64,000 nt of DNA from Bombardia bombarda (Eukaryota; Ascomycota; Sordariomycetes; Sordariales; Lasiosphaeriaceae): NCBI GenBank assembly GCA_030512295.1, contig JAULSR010000003.1, forward strand, positions 434,001-498,000. Direction: 5' to 3'. Shown here one piece after another: positions 52,307 through 64,000 of the stretch. Each line of letters opens with the position of its first letter. Within the stretch, counting starts at the first letter, position 1. Position numbers and translations under genes: made by a program. Under the pieces are notes generated by a model. It ran no database searches and was not told where the DNA came from. It saw only the letters and a program-made list of their open reading frames with translations.

Positions 52307-54249
52307 TGGAGGGAAGATCTGCTGAACTATCAGACGGTCTCGTGTCCTTGAAGAGAGAAAGGGTCAAGATGACGGACGGAGCACACAGGACAGAACCCGT
52401 GGAGGGGTTCTCTCAACTTTGTATATTTGCATGTTTGGAGCATTGATACCCTTGCATTTCCACGGAGCAGTCACTGGACACAGAAGCATCACTTTGGTAT
52501 GCTATGGTACGATAATCACAAGATACGATGGCTCATTTTTCTTGTATTTGTGAATATTATTTGGTTAAACGTCTGGCCCAATTAACACTGTTACCATGCA
52601 AGAGATAAGTTCAGATATGTCGGGGAAATCACACAGTACAGAAAGTAGTGCAGGTCAGCCTTACCCGTCAGGTATGTTGGCTCATTAGTCGTGACATCCC
52701 GTTGCTTATGTCTCAGCAGCGGTCCCTCGTGGATTTGCCTTTGGAAATTTATAATTTCAAAAGGGATCGACGGTCCCTGAAATGTCATTGCCGCAAGGGA
52801 TAATGAGTACCTTACCGGGTGGAAGGTTAGTATGGTCAGCACCAACGGTGAGGTCGAGGTCAGCGCATTTCCTCGGGTTTCTTCTATGTAATCACCACCA
52901 ACCGGCCGGGGTCGGTCACGTGTTAGTCGACCTTACTGTGTACCTCCAACATGAAGCATGAAGCATAACCTGTTGTACAAAAGATCGTTGGAGGTGCCAA
53001 GTGCACCAACCATACCTATAGCATGAGGTGTGCCCAGCTTGCGCCCAGGAGCTTCGTTCGGCATCTCGGCTTGTTGCTGCGTCGAGAAAATCTCAAGCCA
53101 AAAGATGGATGCAAGGCAGGCGCATATAAAGATCGAAATGGAGGGGAGCCAGGCACGTCATCTTGCGCGGAACCCGCTTTTGCATACCCAGGCCCCACGC
53201 CGCCTACACCCGCTAACGTGCGCTGCCCACCAACCCAAGTGTTTAAGCGCCATCCACTGGCGCCAACCACTGGGCCGTCTGCGGGTCCTTTGCTGTCGAC
53301 TTTACTCGTCTGCAACAGCTAAACGGGCCCGGCAATGGGCCGGAGGACGCGCCATCAGCTTCTTCGCGACATGATGGAATACAGAAATGAGAAGAGCTAG
53401 TACTATGACCTAGGCGGCGCCGGCCCGGCGTGGAAAAGTGACCAACGCCCGACACTACCAAACCTCCAGGCCTGCCTCATCCGGAGCGATTCTATAAACG
53501 GACACCACTTCAATGTCATGTGTAAGCACCAGGTCCTTGGTTGCTTTGTCGAGCGCATCCCTGTTCGCCCGTTGAACTTCTCTCCGCCGCGCGCCCGCCG
53601 GTTGGGATTACGCCGCGGTGATCTTGATAATATTGTAATAATATAATAAACGAGCTTGGCAAATGTCGTCTCGTCGCTGCTCATCCTTTCTATTCTTTGG
53701 TCCCTAAACACCCTTATTTTCTCTGCACTACGAGGTCGGAACCTTTTATTTTCCTCGTATCTAGAGATATCAATTTTGGCGCTGTTGTACTAGTACGACT
53801 GGCGTACCTACCCAGGGACCTTGCTCCTGCCGTGTCTGCTTTGGGCGGTGATTGATTCGGTCAGTTGGACCTATTGTGCCAGCTTCGTTGAATCAGAACA
53901 GTCAGGTGCGCATGCTACGTTGGGCACATACACATGATTTATTGCTGCTTGCTTCCTGCATCTCCTTCCTGCAAACCACAGCCAAGAAGGGTACCTACTT
54001 ATCTGCTGCCATCAGATAGGTAAGCACTTGGGGGTCCTTCCTACCATACCTACCCCGCCATCACCACCAAGAAATCGAGCGGTCCCTTGTTCTTCTGCGA
54101 CTTGTCCCGACGCAACCGGCGTATATCCACCCGTGAGCACTGGTTTTACGGTTCTGTAAATTCGACTGTTTCGGTTTTGTACATCGAGAGGCGGCAACCA
54201 ATCTTCGTCCCTTTCGCAAAAACCTTCGCAGCCAAGGCCCCTGTTCGTG
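52307..54249. other. intergenic region
   Basis: About 1.9 kb between the coiled-coil gene and the PX-domain gene. There is no recognisable coding sequence or structured RNA. An ATAATATTATT-type AT-rich patch lies near 53625-53650. Confidence 0.35.
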
Positions 54250-57200
54250 ATGATGGCCTCCTCTACCACCAACTCGGAACTTCACACGGAGAGCAACAGC
54301 GTCGCGCCGCAGCAACAGACACTACCGATAGGGACGGCTTCCTCCTCTTCCTCAGTACCGATTCCAGGCCAGACGCTCACAGGGAAACAAGAACATTGTA
54401 TGATATGCGCACCCTTTCCGTAACTTTGCTTTTTGTTGAGCAAAAACTAACGTCAGCTTCCCCCCATACCAGACCTCAAGCGCGAGCTCGTCTCGGAGCA
54501 GGTAAAATGGGAGATCTCGGAGCTCAACTCGCCCACGGCGCTGCGGCGGTTCGGGGCGCCCTTCCGGTCCGAGTTTGGCGAGGTGTCGCCGCTGGACTCG
54601 GAGCTGCCCATCCTGCGCTACATCTTTGTGCACCACGTGCGCGAGTTCCCCTTCCTCGATAAGGCGCGCGAGAAGGAGTTTTGGCAGGACAAGCTGCAGG
54701 TCTTTCTCGAGTCGTTTGCCAGCAAGAACATCTCGTCGTCCGAGGACCGGCTTGAGGAGACGAAGCGGCGCAAGCTGGCCATCAAGGCCCAGAAGCTGGT
54801 GGAGCTCATGATGGTCTCGGGCGTGCGCACCTCGTCGGGCTTCGAGGAGAGGATACGCTTCTCGGAGCTCGAGATTGTGGATGCCAACGCCATTGACACG
54901 GGCGTGTTGGGGACACTGCCCGAGGGGAATTTCTTGAACGGGTGGGATGTTAATGTGGCGGGCGTGAGGATCGTGGATGTGAAGAGGAATATCAGGTATC
55001 ATAAGCATGCTGTGAGTTTTTCATCTCTTCTTTTTTTTTGTCTGGGGGAGAGTCTGTTGTTGAACTTGGCTGACCTTAAGGGTTAGGAATTCCTGCTTCG
55101 AGTGAAACGCAAGGGCGGATCGGAACATTTCGTTGCGCGACGGTATGGCGACTTCAGCCGTCTGTACAAGGACATTCGGACGGAGCTGCCGGGCAAGGTG
55201 CTTCCTCCGCTTCCGAAAAAGAACAAGTCCAACACGACGTCATCGGGGTTCTGGGGCGGCGGCAACGACTCTGAGGTGTCGTCCATCTCGTCTGCGTCGA
55301 CACAGATGAATGCCAGCAATACCGCAGTTAATGGCTACGGGAATCAAGCCGATGGCGCCCAGAAGATGTTGTCCGTCAGAGGTTAGTCTTTGCCATTCCC
55401 CTGCTGCTTTCTTTGACTTACACGTATATTAGGACACCGCCGGAATGGCTCAGCCTCGAGTAGAGGTCCCTCACCTCGCGCGTCGGTGGATAGTAGGCCG
55501 CCGTTGAGTCCTGCATTGGCAAGTCCTCGTCAAGAGGTAAAGAAGCCCCCCCCCCTCCCCAAGCTTTTGGATTGTCCCGATTGTCCCATAGCTAACACAT
55601 GCCAGAATGTCGTCCTCTCCCGAGAGAGTCAAAGAATATCCCTGCGCGCCTTTTTGCGCACCCTGCTGCAAAACGCACAAGTAGCAAAAACAAAAGCCAT
55701 GGAGGAGTTTCTGACAAAAGAACCCATAACACCAAAGGACGAAGATGTTACCGATATACATCAAAGAATCCACGTGGACGAGAAGCGGATGGAGGAGCAG
55801 AAGCGGTTTTACGAAATTGCGAGGAAGCGCGCGGCAGAGCTGGATGTGTATATGGAGCAGTATGTTGTTACCTGCTCATACTGTCTAATAATCTGCTATA
55901 CCCTGCTAACCGATATTCATCTCAAGATTTCGGCAAGACATTATCGAACATAATGGTCTGACCATGCTCTTCAAGGAGGTCAAGGACAAGGAAACAATCC
56001 AAGACCTGAGCATCCAATACCAGAAATTCGCTGAGTGGCTGCGCATCGAGGTTGCCGCCACCATCTACCATCTCTTCCTCGCCGAGGACAACTCGCCCGA
56101 GCTGTTTGCGCAGGCCAAAAAGATACACTCTCTCATCCCGTATACCATCATGAAGAACGTCATCCGAGTCGCCAACCCCGCCGCCGTCATGTCCGGCATT
56201 TTGGACCTGTTCCTGGCGCAACCGTTCGGTGCTAGGTCGCTTATGCAGCGCATCTTCTCCCTGACGCTCAACGACGGCATCAAGAACTTTCAGAAATCCA
56301 TCGACGCGCTCGCAGCTAAGATTGGCGATGCCGTGTTTGTGGACAAGATGAAGAGCTATACCGATGCAGAGGAGCACATCAAAGTAGCCATCAGACAAGA
56401 CGCCGCCGATGACGATATCGATCTGATCGTGGCGGTCCTGAGGTCAGACCTCATCGAGCCGCCTCTAAAGCCAGAGCAGATTGGGCGGCTGTACAACGCA
56501 TACGTGGCGTTCAATAGCGCGGTGGAGAACGTAGACGAGGAGCTCAAGCAGGGCGCGCAGCTCTTCTCGTATCTGAAGCAGCTTATGAAGCTCTTCACGC
56601 GGCAGCGGGACAAGGCGATGATGCTGAGTCTGATCGAGGAGCCCGTGACGCTGCAGCTGCTGCGCGATCTATTCACCATCTTCTACGAGCCCCTGGTGCG
56701 GGTGTACAAGTCCGCAAATGTTTACAATAGCGTCACGGACTTTGCGGTGTTTGTGGACGACTTGATCCAGGTGGTGGAGAAGTGCCGCGAGCAGGACGCG
56801 TCGGCGGACCCGAACCAGACGGTGCAGGCTTTTATTGACCTGTGCCAGCGGCACGAGCACAACTTTTACAAGTTTGTGCACGAGGTGCACACGCACGACA
56901 ACGGGCTGTTTACGCAGCTCATGGGGTGGATCGAGGGCATCCTGGAGTTTCTGCGCCAGGGGCCGAAGAACGGGACGCTGGATGTCAACGCGCTGTTTGA
57001 GGGCGCCACGAGCACGGGGGTTGTGGATAGGGACAAGGCGGTTGCGGAGGTGGACGCGCTGATTGCGTGGCAGGAGGCGAGGAAGAAGTGGCACCAGGAC
57101 AAGACGAGGCAGAAGATGGCGGCCGAGGGGACGGCGGGCGTCGGGGCGGATCTGACGTCTGTGCCTGGGGCGATGAGCTTTATGAGTAGCGACTTTGGGC

Positions 57201-57433
57201 TGGACCAGATGGATCTAGAGGACATGAGCTATGAGGATGACATGTCGGACTCGGAGGCGGAGCTGGAGGAGGAGGACGAGATGGACCCGATCGAGGCGGA
57301 GAGGAAGAGGAGGGAGCGGAAGCAGGACCGGCTGAGGAGGAATGCGGGGGAGCCGACTAAGCCCAAGGTGGAGGAGGTGCATAGGCTGAAGGAGAACTTT
57401 TTGGTCATGTTGAGGATGGTGTTGGCTGAGTGA
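54250..57433 (+). CDS. PX-domain protein of the Lec1/YPR097W type
   Basis: Exons are 54250-54397, 54473-55011, 55087-55381, 55433-55536, 55606-55859 and 55927-57433. Phases add up to 948 aa. The N-terminal helical PX-associated region (ELPILRYIFVHHVREFPFLD) precedes a PX domain around residues 210-290. That domain has the phosphoinositide motif RRYGDFSRLYKDIRTELPGK and the PPLP loop. A Ser-rich linker follows, then a long helical region (ETIQDLSIQYQKFAEWLRIEVAATIYHLF, KNVIRVANPAAVMSGILDLFLAQPFG) that matches the conserved C-terminal part of yeast YPR097W. The end is acidic then basic (DDMSDSEAELEEEDEMD). Yeast Lec1 affects lipid and ergosterol distribution. Lipid binding or transfer at membranes is inferred. 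Confidence 0.9.
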
Positions 57434-58497
57434 GTGGGTGGTTGGGGTATTATTACTGGGATAGAGTTATCGTTACTGTCGTGAAGCCTGCGAGGATGCG
57501 CAGCTGGGCAGAGTTGTTATGGGTAGTTGTTTTGTTCATTGGGGTTCTCCTCCTCGGGAAGGTGAAGCACGAAGGGCTTGTAATGTTCAAAAGTTCAAGA
57601 AGTATGGTAGAGCATAGGGGAATCATGGGATTTGAATATTCAAGATTTTTAAGTTTTTAGTTGCATTGCATGCGCATGCGTTTGGTAGTCTTAATTAGGA
57701 ACTCCGTATGGAAGTTTATAGAGATATGATTATATTTGCAGTAATTATTCAAGGAGATGATGTCTTCGGCCGGTTGTTTGTCTTCTTGCCCATGAGATTG
57801 AAATCACTCGTTGCTATGCTACAGTGCAAGAATTAAACGTATATCAACCAAGAGGGTTAGGGTTAGATTAGTGCGTTGGAGAAAGCCCAGGCCGAGGATG
57901 ATAAAGATAAAAGACCCGCATGTGCTTCTTCTCGGCTCATGGAACAGCGCTTCATTAGCAAGCGCAGAGGAACTGTTTAATTAGGTTTATGTTTTTGAGA
58001 TTCGCCTGCCCGTTTATAGCTTCGATGCATGTTATGCTTGCAAGCTTTTGCTCTATCGTAGGCAATGACGGCGTTGTAATTACAAATAACTGACAGTGCA
58101 AGGTGAAGTGCAATCGAGTCCCGTTGCTGCCCGCAGCACAGTGAAGAGGGGAGGGTTCGTGGTCAGCTGGACGAACGTCCCGAGGCTAACATGCCATTGG
58201 GCCTTTGCCACCCCCTGCCAGCCGTTCGCGGCCCCGGCAGGGAAGCAAAGTGTGTCCACTTTCTCCAGTTCTGTGCGAGAGAACAGCAAGTGTGGCGCGG
58301 GCCCGTCCGGCAATTCGGGTAATACATGTGACATGATTGGTCAAACAGTCAGCAGCTTTAGCGCATCGGATCTGGACTCTAGGTATCATCGACCTAAGGA
58401 AGCTGCTTGCTGCGCTCTGCTCCATGATTTACCAGAGGGAGGCTCAAATATTTCCCTGACGCCCACCACATTGCCCATTCGACTTCGCTCGTTGACA
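57434..58497. other. intergenic region with telomere-like repeat
   Basis: About 1.06 kb between the PX gene and the SDH1 gene. It contains GGGTTAGGGTTAG (57854-57866). The last 300 bases should carry the SDH1 promoter. No other gene is recognised. Confidence 0.35.
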
Positions 58498-60911
58498 ATG
58501 GCATCCTCAATGGCTTGGAGACGACTCGCAGCCGCGCCGACGGTGAGTTAGACATTTCCCTCATGGCCTGCATCCCGCAATCGACTTTCCATCTGTCGCC
58601 GTCTCAATTCCCCCGTGATCCGAGCCATGCGCGTCTTACGTCTTGTCTTGTTGAATTGCCGAGGAAAAGCTGGCTAACCCGAGGTCCCATTTCGCTCTTT
58701 CTCACAGCTCTCGCGAGCGTGCAGAACACAAACAAGGGCCTTTTCCGCCACAGCACCAGCTGGTGAGTAGTCCAATAACCTCAAAAGCAACCCACCCTAT
58801 CTCTACTTTTCGGGTTTCTGATGCGGGTATTTCAACCACAGCCCGAATCATCTCGAGCGCACCGCTCCGGGCAAAGGAGGCATCGCCATTCGTCAGCACA
58901 AAGTACCCCGTCATCGTACGTTGCCGATTCGATCGATATCCATCTGGGAAAGAGAACAAGGAATGGCCAATTGACATTAAATCTCACATATCTAGGACCA
59001 TGAGTACGACGCGCTCGTTGTTGGAGCCGGTGGCTCGGGTCTGCGCGCCGCCTTCGGTCTCGCCGAGGCTGGTTTCAAGACTGCCTGCATTTCCAAGCTC
59101 TTCCCCACACGATCCCACACGGTCGCTGCCCAAGGCGGCATCAACGCCGCGCTCGGAAACATGCACGAGGATGACTGGAGATGGCACATGTACGACACGG
59201 TGAAAGGTTCCGACTGGCTCGGTGACCAGGACGCCATCCACTACATGACGCGCGAGGCTCCGGCTTCCATTGTCGAGCTCGAGAACTACGGCTGCCCCTT
59301 TTCCAGAACCGAGGACGGCAAGATGTAAGATTTGTCCAGGAATGTTAAGCAGCGCCTGCCGATTTGGGAAAACTGACACATATCTACAGTTACCAGCGTG
59401 CTTTCGGTGGCCAGTCTCAAAAGTTCGGAAAGGGTGGTCAAGCATACCGCTGCTGCGCTGCCGCCGATCGTACCGGTCACGCTCTTCTTCACACTCTCTA
59501 CGGCCAGTCGCTGAGGCACGACACCAACTACTTCATTGAGTACTTCGCCATTGACCTGATCATGGAGGACGGCGAGTGCCGCGGTGTCTTGGCCTACAAC
59601 CAGGAGGATGGCACGCTCCATCGCTTCTTGGCCAAGAACACTGTTCTTGCCACCGGCGGATACGGACGCGCCTACTTCAGCTGCACGTCCGCCCACACCT
59701 GCACTGGTGACGGTATGGCCATGGTTGCCCGTGCCGGTCTGCCCAACCAGGACTTGGAGTTCGTCCAGTTCCACCCTACCGGTATCTACGGCGCCGGCTG
59801 CCTGATCACCGAGGGTGCTCGTGGTGAGGGAGGCTACCTCCTCAACTCTGAGGGTGAGCGGTTTATGGAGAGATATGCCCCCAGTGCCAAGGACCTTGCC
59901 AGTCGTGATGTCGTGTCCCGCTCCATGACCATGGAGATCCGCGACGGCCGCGGTGTCGGCCCCGAGAAGGACCACATGTACCTCCAGCTCAGCCATCTCC
60001 CCGCTGAGGTCCTCGCCGAGCGCCTCCCCGGTATCTCTGAGACCGCCGGTATTTTCGCCGGTGTCGACGTCACCAAGCAGCCCATCCCCGTCCTGCCCAC
60101 CGTCCACTACAACATGGGTGGTATCCCCACAAAGTACACCGGCGAGGTTCTCACTGTTGACGAGCAGGGCAACGACAAGGTCGTGCCCGGCCTGTTTGCC
60201 TGCGGTGAGGCCGCCTGCGTGTCTGTGCACGGCGCCAACCGGTTAGGCGCCAACTCCCTGCTTGATCTTGTCGTCTTTGGCCGTGCCGTCTCGCACACCA
60301 TCCGCGACAACTTCACGCCCGGCCAGGCCCACGGCAAGCTCAGCGCCGACGCCGGCGCCGAGTCGATCGAGGTGCTCGACCAGGTCCGCCAGTCGAGCGG
60401 CCCCCTGACCACGGCCGAGGTCCGCCTGGAGATGCAGAAGACCATGCAGAGGGACGTCAGCGTCTTCCGGACGCAGGAGTCGCTGGACGAGGGTGTGCAG
60501 AAGATCAACCAGGTTGACCAGAAGTTCTCCCAGGTCGGCATCAAGGACCGCAGCATGATCTGGAACTCTGACTTGGTTGAGACACTTGAGTTGAGGAATT
60601 TGCTTACTTGCGCGTACGTGTTTTTCCTTCCGTCCTGAATTTTTGTGTGTGTCTATGACATTCAAGCTGACCAAACTAAATAAAAAAACAGTACTCAGAC
60701 CGCCACCTCGGCTGCCGCCAGAAAGGAGTCGCGTGGTGCCCACGCCCGCGAGGACTACCCCGAGAGAGACGACAAGGAATGGATGAAGCACACGCTCAGC
60801 TTCCAGAAAAAGCCCCATGGTCAGGTCGATCTGTCTTACCGCCGCGTCATTGCCACTACTCTGGATGAGAACGAGTGTGCCGCTGTCCCTCCTTTCAAGC
60901 GTGTCTACTAA
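58498..60911 (+). CDS. SDH1: succinate dehydrogenase flavoprotein subunit
   Basis: The catalytic subunit of mitochondrial complex II, oxidising succinate to fumarate. Exons are 58498-58542, 58708-58762, 58842-58915, 58996-59324, 59390-60613 and 60692-60911, giving 648 aa. The presequence is spread over three small exons (MASSMAWRRLAAAPT, LSRACRTQTRAFSATAPA). Next come the FAD-binding GAGGSGLRAA and the covalent-FAD His of RSHTVAAQGG (residue about 99). Active-site blocks include FHPTGIYGAGCLITEGARGEGG and VHGANRLGANSLLD. The C-terminal capping region is KTMQRDVSVFRTQESL, and the end is PPFKRVY. Length and motifs are those of a full, intact enzyme. Confidence 0.97.
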
Positions 60912-62850
60912 AGAAAAATGCCTTTTTGGGGGGCTTGAACTTGGCTGGCTTGAGTGGCTGTGTGTGGATAATATCCCATATTGTTTTATTAGATGCCATG
61001 TAGTACCAGCGATGTGGTCGGGGTTGGGGTCGAGGGCGAGTTGGCCGTGCCCTGTTGCTGTGTTTTGTCGGTTGATTGTATTGGGTAGTCAACGATAAAA
61101 AGCGAGGGTGGGGACGTGGTAGAGGGGAGTAAATGGGGATGTGTGTGTGTGTGTGAAAGAAGGCGAAGCATTTAAATACGGCGCGGTTGTTGTGGTGGTG
61201 ATATTGTAATCCGACTCATAGCTCATGAACAATATTTTTTAACTGTTTCATCATATATATTGCGCGGGTGGATGCTGGTGAGGGTGTGAACATATGGTTT
61301 TTGTGTCTCCATGCTTGTCATATGTTTTTGAATGATAAACACACTTTACGGTTGTCGTACTGTAATAGATCCAACGTACTAATTTTGCGCAATTGTGATT
61401 TTGTGAATGTGAATAAGTCCCCTGCGTATATCGGTGTTGCGGTGCAGAAACAAAAGGAGAGAAAAAATGGATATGGGTTGGGAGGGAGAGAGAAGTAGGG
61501 AGACAAATTAATGACTGGCATTTTTCTTCATCCTTTTTATAATAACAAACAATGGTACATTTGAAATCTTGTGGTGGCTGGTAAGGTTTAAGGCTATTGG
61601 TCCTTGTTCTATTTTGCCTTTTAAGGGGGTGGTTGAGGGGGCTGTGGTTGCTGTTGTTGCACAACATCCATCGTATGAACGATGGCACAATTGTTTTCTT
61701 GGCGTATATACGGCCCGTGAAACAAAGTAGCTACCAATTACATACCCCGTGGTCGGCGCTTTCTTGGCCAACTCTCCTCCAGAGAAGTTTGTGGTGTTGT
61801 GCCTGTGTATATGTGTAGAATGGGAGTGTGTGGGCAAGGTAGTACAGACTGACTGAGGAGTTGGTGGAATATTGAACTACCTATGCGAGAAAACCCCGTA
61901 AATTGACAACAGTATTGCCCTTCTAGGGCTGGGATGGTCTTATGGTTAAATTTGGGCTTTATGTGGCCAGTATAGTGCAATAAAGCCAACTTTACGTAGT
62001 GACGGAAAAAGCCGTCCTATCGCCAACTTCGTTCTTTCCTATTTATAATAATAATATAAATAACATTAGACCTTCTTGGTCATTGGTATCCTGCCTGTCA
62101 TTAAGATCCCAGCCAGTCATTCCAGTCATTGCTACAATGTTGATATATATCTGTTTAGCATTGAGATATTACAAGGTCTGAAGGTATAATATCGACCAAA
62201 CAACAGCTATGAAACCACCTACCCATTCGAGTGTCTTTATTTGGTCATACTAAATTATAGATCAAAAATTTATTAGAAATGTAAAATGTAGTGTTTTTTT
62301 TATCAATTTACCGGGCTTTCTCGCATAGGTACCTAGTAATCATCATAGCATGAAGAAGGGGGGCTTAAGATATATTCTGTTCAGTGGCATATCCTTTCCC
62401 TGTTCCCCTACTCTTCGTTAGCATGTATTTGTATAAGCGATATTTTCTGTAGTGTAATCGAGCAATGTCATTACGTACTGTCACAGTTGATCACTGCAGC
62501 AGTAACTGCGCTCACATAGTTTAGAAATATGGACTGAAGACTCGTGTGTTGTAACGATTGTGTAGTAATAAAACATCATGTATCAATGGTATCAATCTCG
62601 AGTTACGCTTGTTAACGCCCAGGCTCGTACACACATAAACTTGACATCTTGAACATTTTACGCCCATGATCTCTCCTACTGCTTTTATGTCTCTGATACT
62701 CCCCCAGATAAAATACTTGGATTCGACATGGACTGGAGCAGTCCTCACCAACGAGTCTGAACGTCTCAAGAATGACAGACACCAGATCCAGGATGGAGAG
62801 TCGCTTTAAATGACTTGGTGTTTCGATCACCAGCTACTGGACGCTGTCGC
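60912..62850. other. convergent AT-rich intergenic region
   Basis: About 1.9 kb between convergent genes. It contains a (GT)n microsatellite at 61139-61154 and long AT-rich stretches, especially 62030-62300. No gene or structured RNA is recognised. Confidence 0.35.
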
Positions 62851-63792
62851 TCATGTCTCCGAGTCTGGTTGGATTTCGACCTGTTCCGCAGTGGTGTACC
62901 AGATGGCAGCCTCTATAATCTTGGCCACAATCTTAAGATCGCCCTCGTCTATCTGTACTTTTAGCAACCAAAACGAAAAGAGATTCCAATAAGATGATGG
63001 AAACTTACCTCTCGGCGCATAAATCATGGTGAACGTCGTCGGCACCGGGGCGCGGACCCATCCCTTCCAGGCCATGGGATGACGCTCACCCCACCCCTTC
63101 TCGAGGACCTCCTTGATATCGTCAGGATGCAGGTTCATGTGCATAGATCGATCAGACGTATGTATATGGCAGACCTCGCCATTGCCGCAGACATTCAGGG
63201 GATGGCGGGAGAATAGGGCAAACCCGTGTTTCTCGAGGCACGACGTAGCCGTCACGAACTTTTTCGGAAGGCGAGCGCTGAGTGTCTCAATTGCACCACG
63301 GAGCCGGTTGTATGCATGTACGGAGCCCGGCTGGTTGAGCTGACGCTGCGGAGCCAAGCCGGCCACGACGGGACGAGGCCCTGGCCGGTAAGGAAGGGGC
63401 CGTTGACGCAGGATGCCGGCAGATGGCACTTGGGCGGGATCGCGTGGCGGTGGGCTAAATGGGTCTCTCAGAGTGAAGAGGCGATACCACGTCAGTCTGG
63501 CGTACCCAGACGGGGTGGGTGGGGTGCCGCCTGGACCAAGCTTGAGGAAGTTGAGGTAGTCGTTGCGGATCAGAAGTACGGCGGGTACTGAGACTATCAT
63601 GATCTCGAGGAGGATATGCTCCATGAAATGCATGCCGATGACTAGCATAATGGACAAAGCCATTAGGGCTGAAGCGTCCAGTGTGATGTTAAAGGGGTCC
63701 TGACGGATGACCATGTTGATGGCGACCCGGTCGGGCTCGTCAGAAGAAGACGAGAGCTTCTTCTGAGACTCGGTGGTCACTGTGAGAGCCAT
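62851..63792 (-). CDS. luciferase-domain (PF17648-like) membrane protein
   Basis: Exons on the minus strand are 63792-63009 and 62948-62851, giving 293 aa. The N-terminal part has one or two hydrophobic segments (DASALMALSIMLVIGMHFMEHI, LEIMIVSVPAVLLI). The C-terminal domain carries CHIHTSDRSMHMNLHPDD, GWGERHPMA and TMIYAPR followed after the splice by DEGDLKIVAKIIEAAIWY. This is the His-rich pattern of the 'Luciferase' domain family common in fungi and bacteria. The name does not imply light production, and the biochemical role is unknown. The 60-nt intron (62949-63008) does not break the frame if retained. Splicing to the AG at 62949 gives the conserved APRDEGD junction, so I prefer the spliced form. 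The ATG at 63792 is the first in frame after a GTG-only extension. Confidence 0.82.
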   Translation of the reverse strand: MALTVTTESQKKLSSSSDEPDRVAINMVIRQDPFNITLDASALMALSIMLVIGMHFMEHILLEIMIVSVPAVLLIRNDYLNFLKLGPGGTPPTPSGYARLTWYRLFTLRDPFSPPPRDPAQVPSAGILRQRPLPYRPGPRPVVAGLAPQRQLNQPGSVHAYNRLRGAIETLSARLPKKFVTATSCLEKHGFALFSRHPLNVCGNGEVCHIHTSDRSMHMNLHPDDIKEVLEKGWGERHPMAWKGWVRAPVPTTFTMIYAPRGKFPSSYWNLFSFWLLKVQIDEGDLKIVAKIIEAAIWYTTAEQVEIQPDSET

Positions 63793-64000
63793 TTTGGTGG
63801 AGAGGATGGACACAGCTTGTGTTTTCCCGGGTCGTCTGGAAGAGACAGACGTGTCAGAAGAGGTGTGAAACGAAACGGTGTTGGTTGCTTGGGGATAGAG
63901 AGATGGGTGAGCCGTGGCGTGAGGGGGTTATATTGCTAATTATGGTTGGTGACAAGTGGAAGTTAGAGGCTGTGTACAAGTAGGTGAGATGTGATCAAGC

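Overview
This 64 kb window is nuclear DNA of a filamentous ascomycete (Pezizomycotina; gene content and style suggest Sordariomycetes, but I cannot name a genus). The signs are short introns of about 48-75 nt with GTAAGT/GTATGT-like donors and CTAAC/CTGAC branch sites, GC-rich coding sequence between more AT-rich spacers, and fungal families such as Mnn9, Cgr1, Lec1-like PX proteins and Kex/GPI-type secreted proteins. It is ordinary core genome. I see no transposon, CRISPR array, virus or secondary-metabolite cluster.

Layout. 0-9 kb: the 5' end of a leftward secreted-protein gene, an Ala/Gln/Gly-rich GPI protein, mitochondrial aspartyl-tRNA synthetase (minus), and an ANTH-domain clathrin adaptor. 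10-18 kb: TFIIH subunit Tfb3 and NudC (divergent), URI/Bud27 prefoldin, and ADE16/17 (AICAR transformylase/IMP cyclohydrolase). 18.7-23 kb is the most unusual part. It holds a U6 snRNA gene interrupted by an mRNA-type intron, an apparent RNA polymerase III B box downstream of U6, and a non-coding spliced transcript whose introns carry C/D-box snoRNAs. 23-31.6 kb: a PLC-like phosphodiesterase, a GPI protein, pseudouridine-5'-phosphate glycosidase beside (or fused to) a PfkB kinase, and an SDR. 32-40 kb: a Tat-SF1/Cus2-type splicing factor, Rpn13, Mnn9 and Pex4. 41-54 kb: a large disordered protein, a 5.4 kb gene-free stretch, Cgr1, and a coiled-coil membrane protein. 54-64 kb: a Lec1-like PX protein, succinate dehydrogenase flavoprotein, and a luciferase-domain membrane protein.

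Most genes are unrelated housekeeping genes. Several concern RNA: U6, the snoRNA host, the Tat-SF1-like U2 factor, Cgr1 and mitochondrial AspRS. I would not read this as an operon-like system. The one functional pair is the pseudouridine glycosidase and kinase, which act in successive steps of pseudouridine breakdown.

Gene models were built by hand from reading frames, splice signals and recognised protein motifs. For every multi-exon model the exon lengths add up to an open frame, except two genes (ANTH adaptor and PLC-like) that each need one extra base within or next to a C5 run. These look like base-call errors. Family names rest on recognition of motifs from memory, not on a search.
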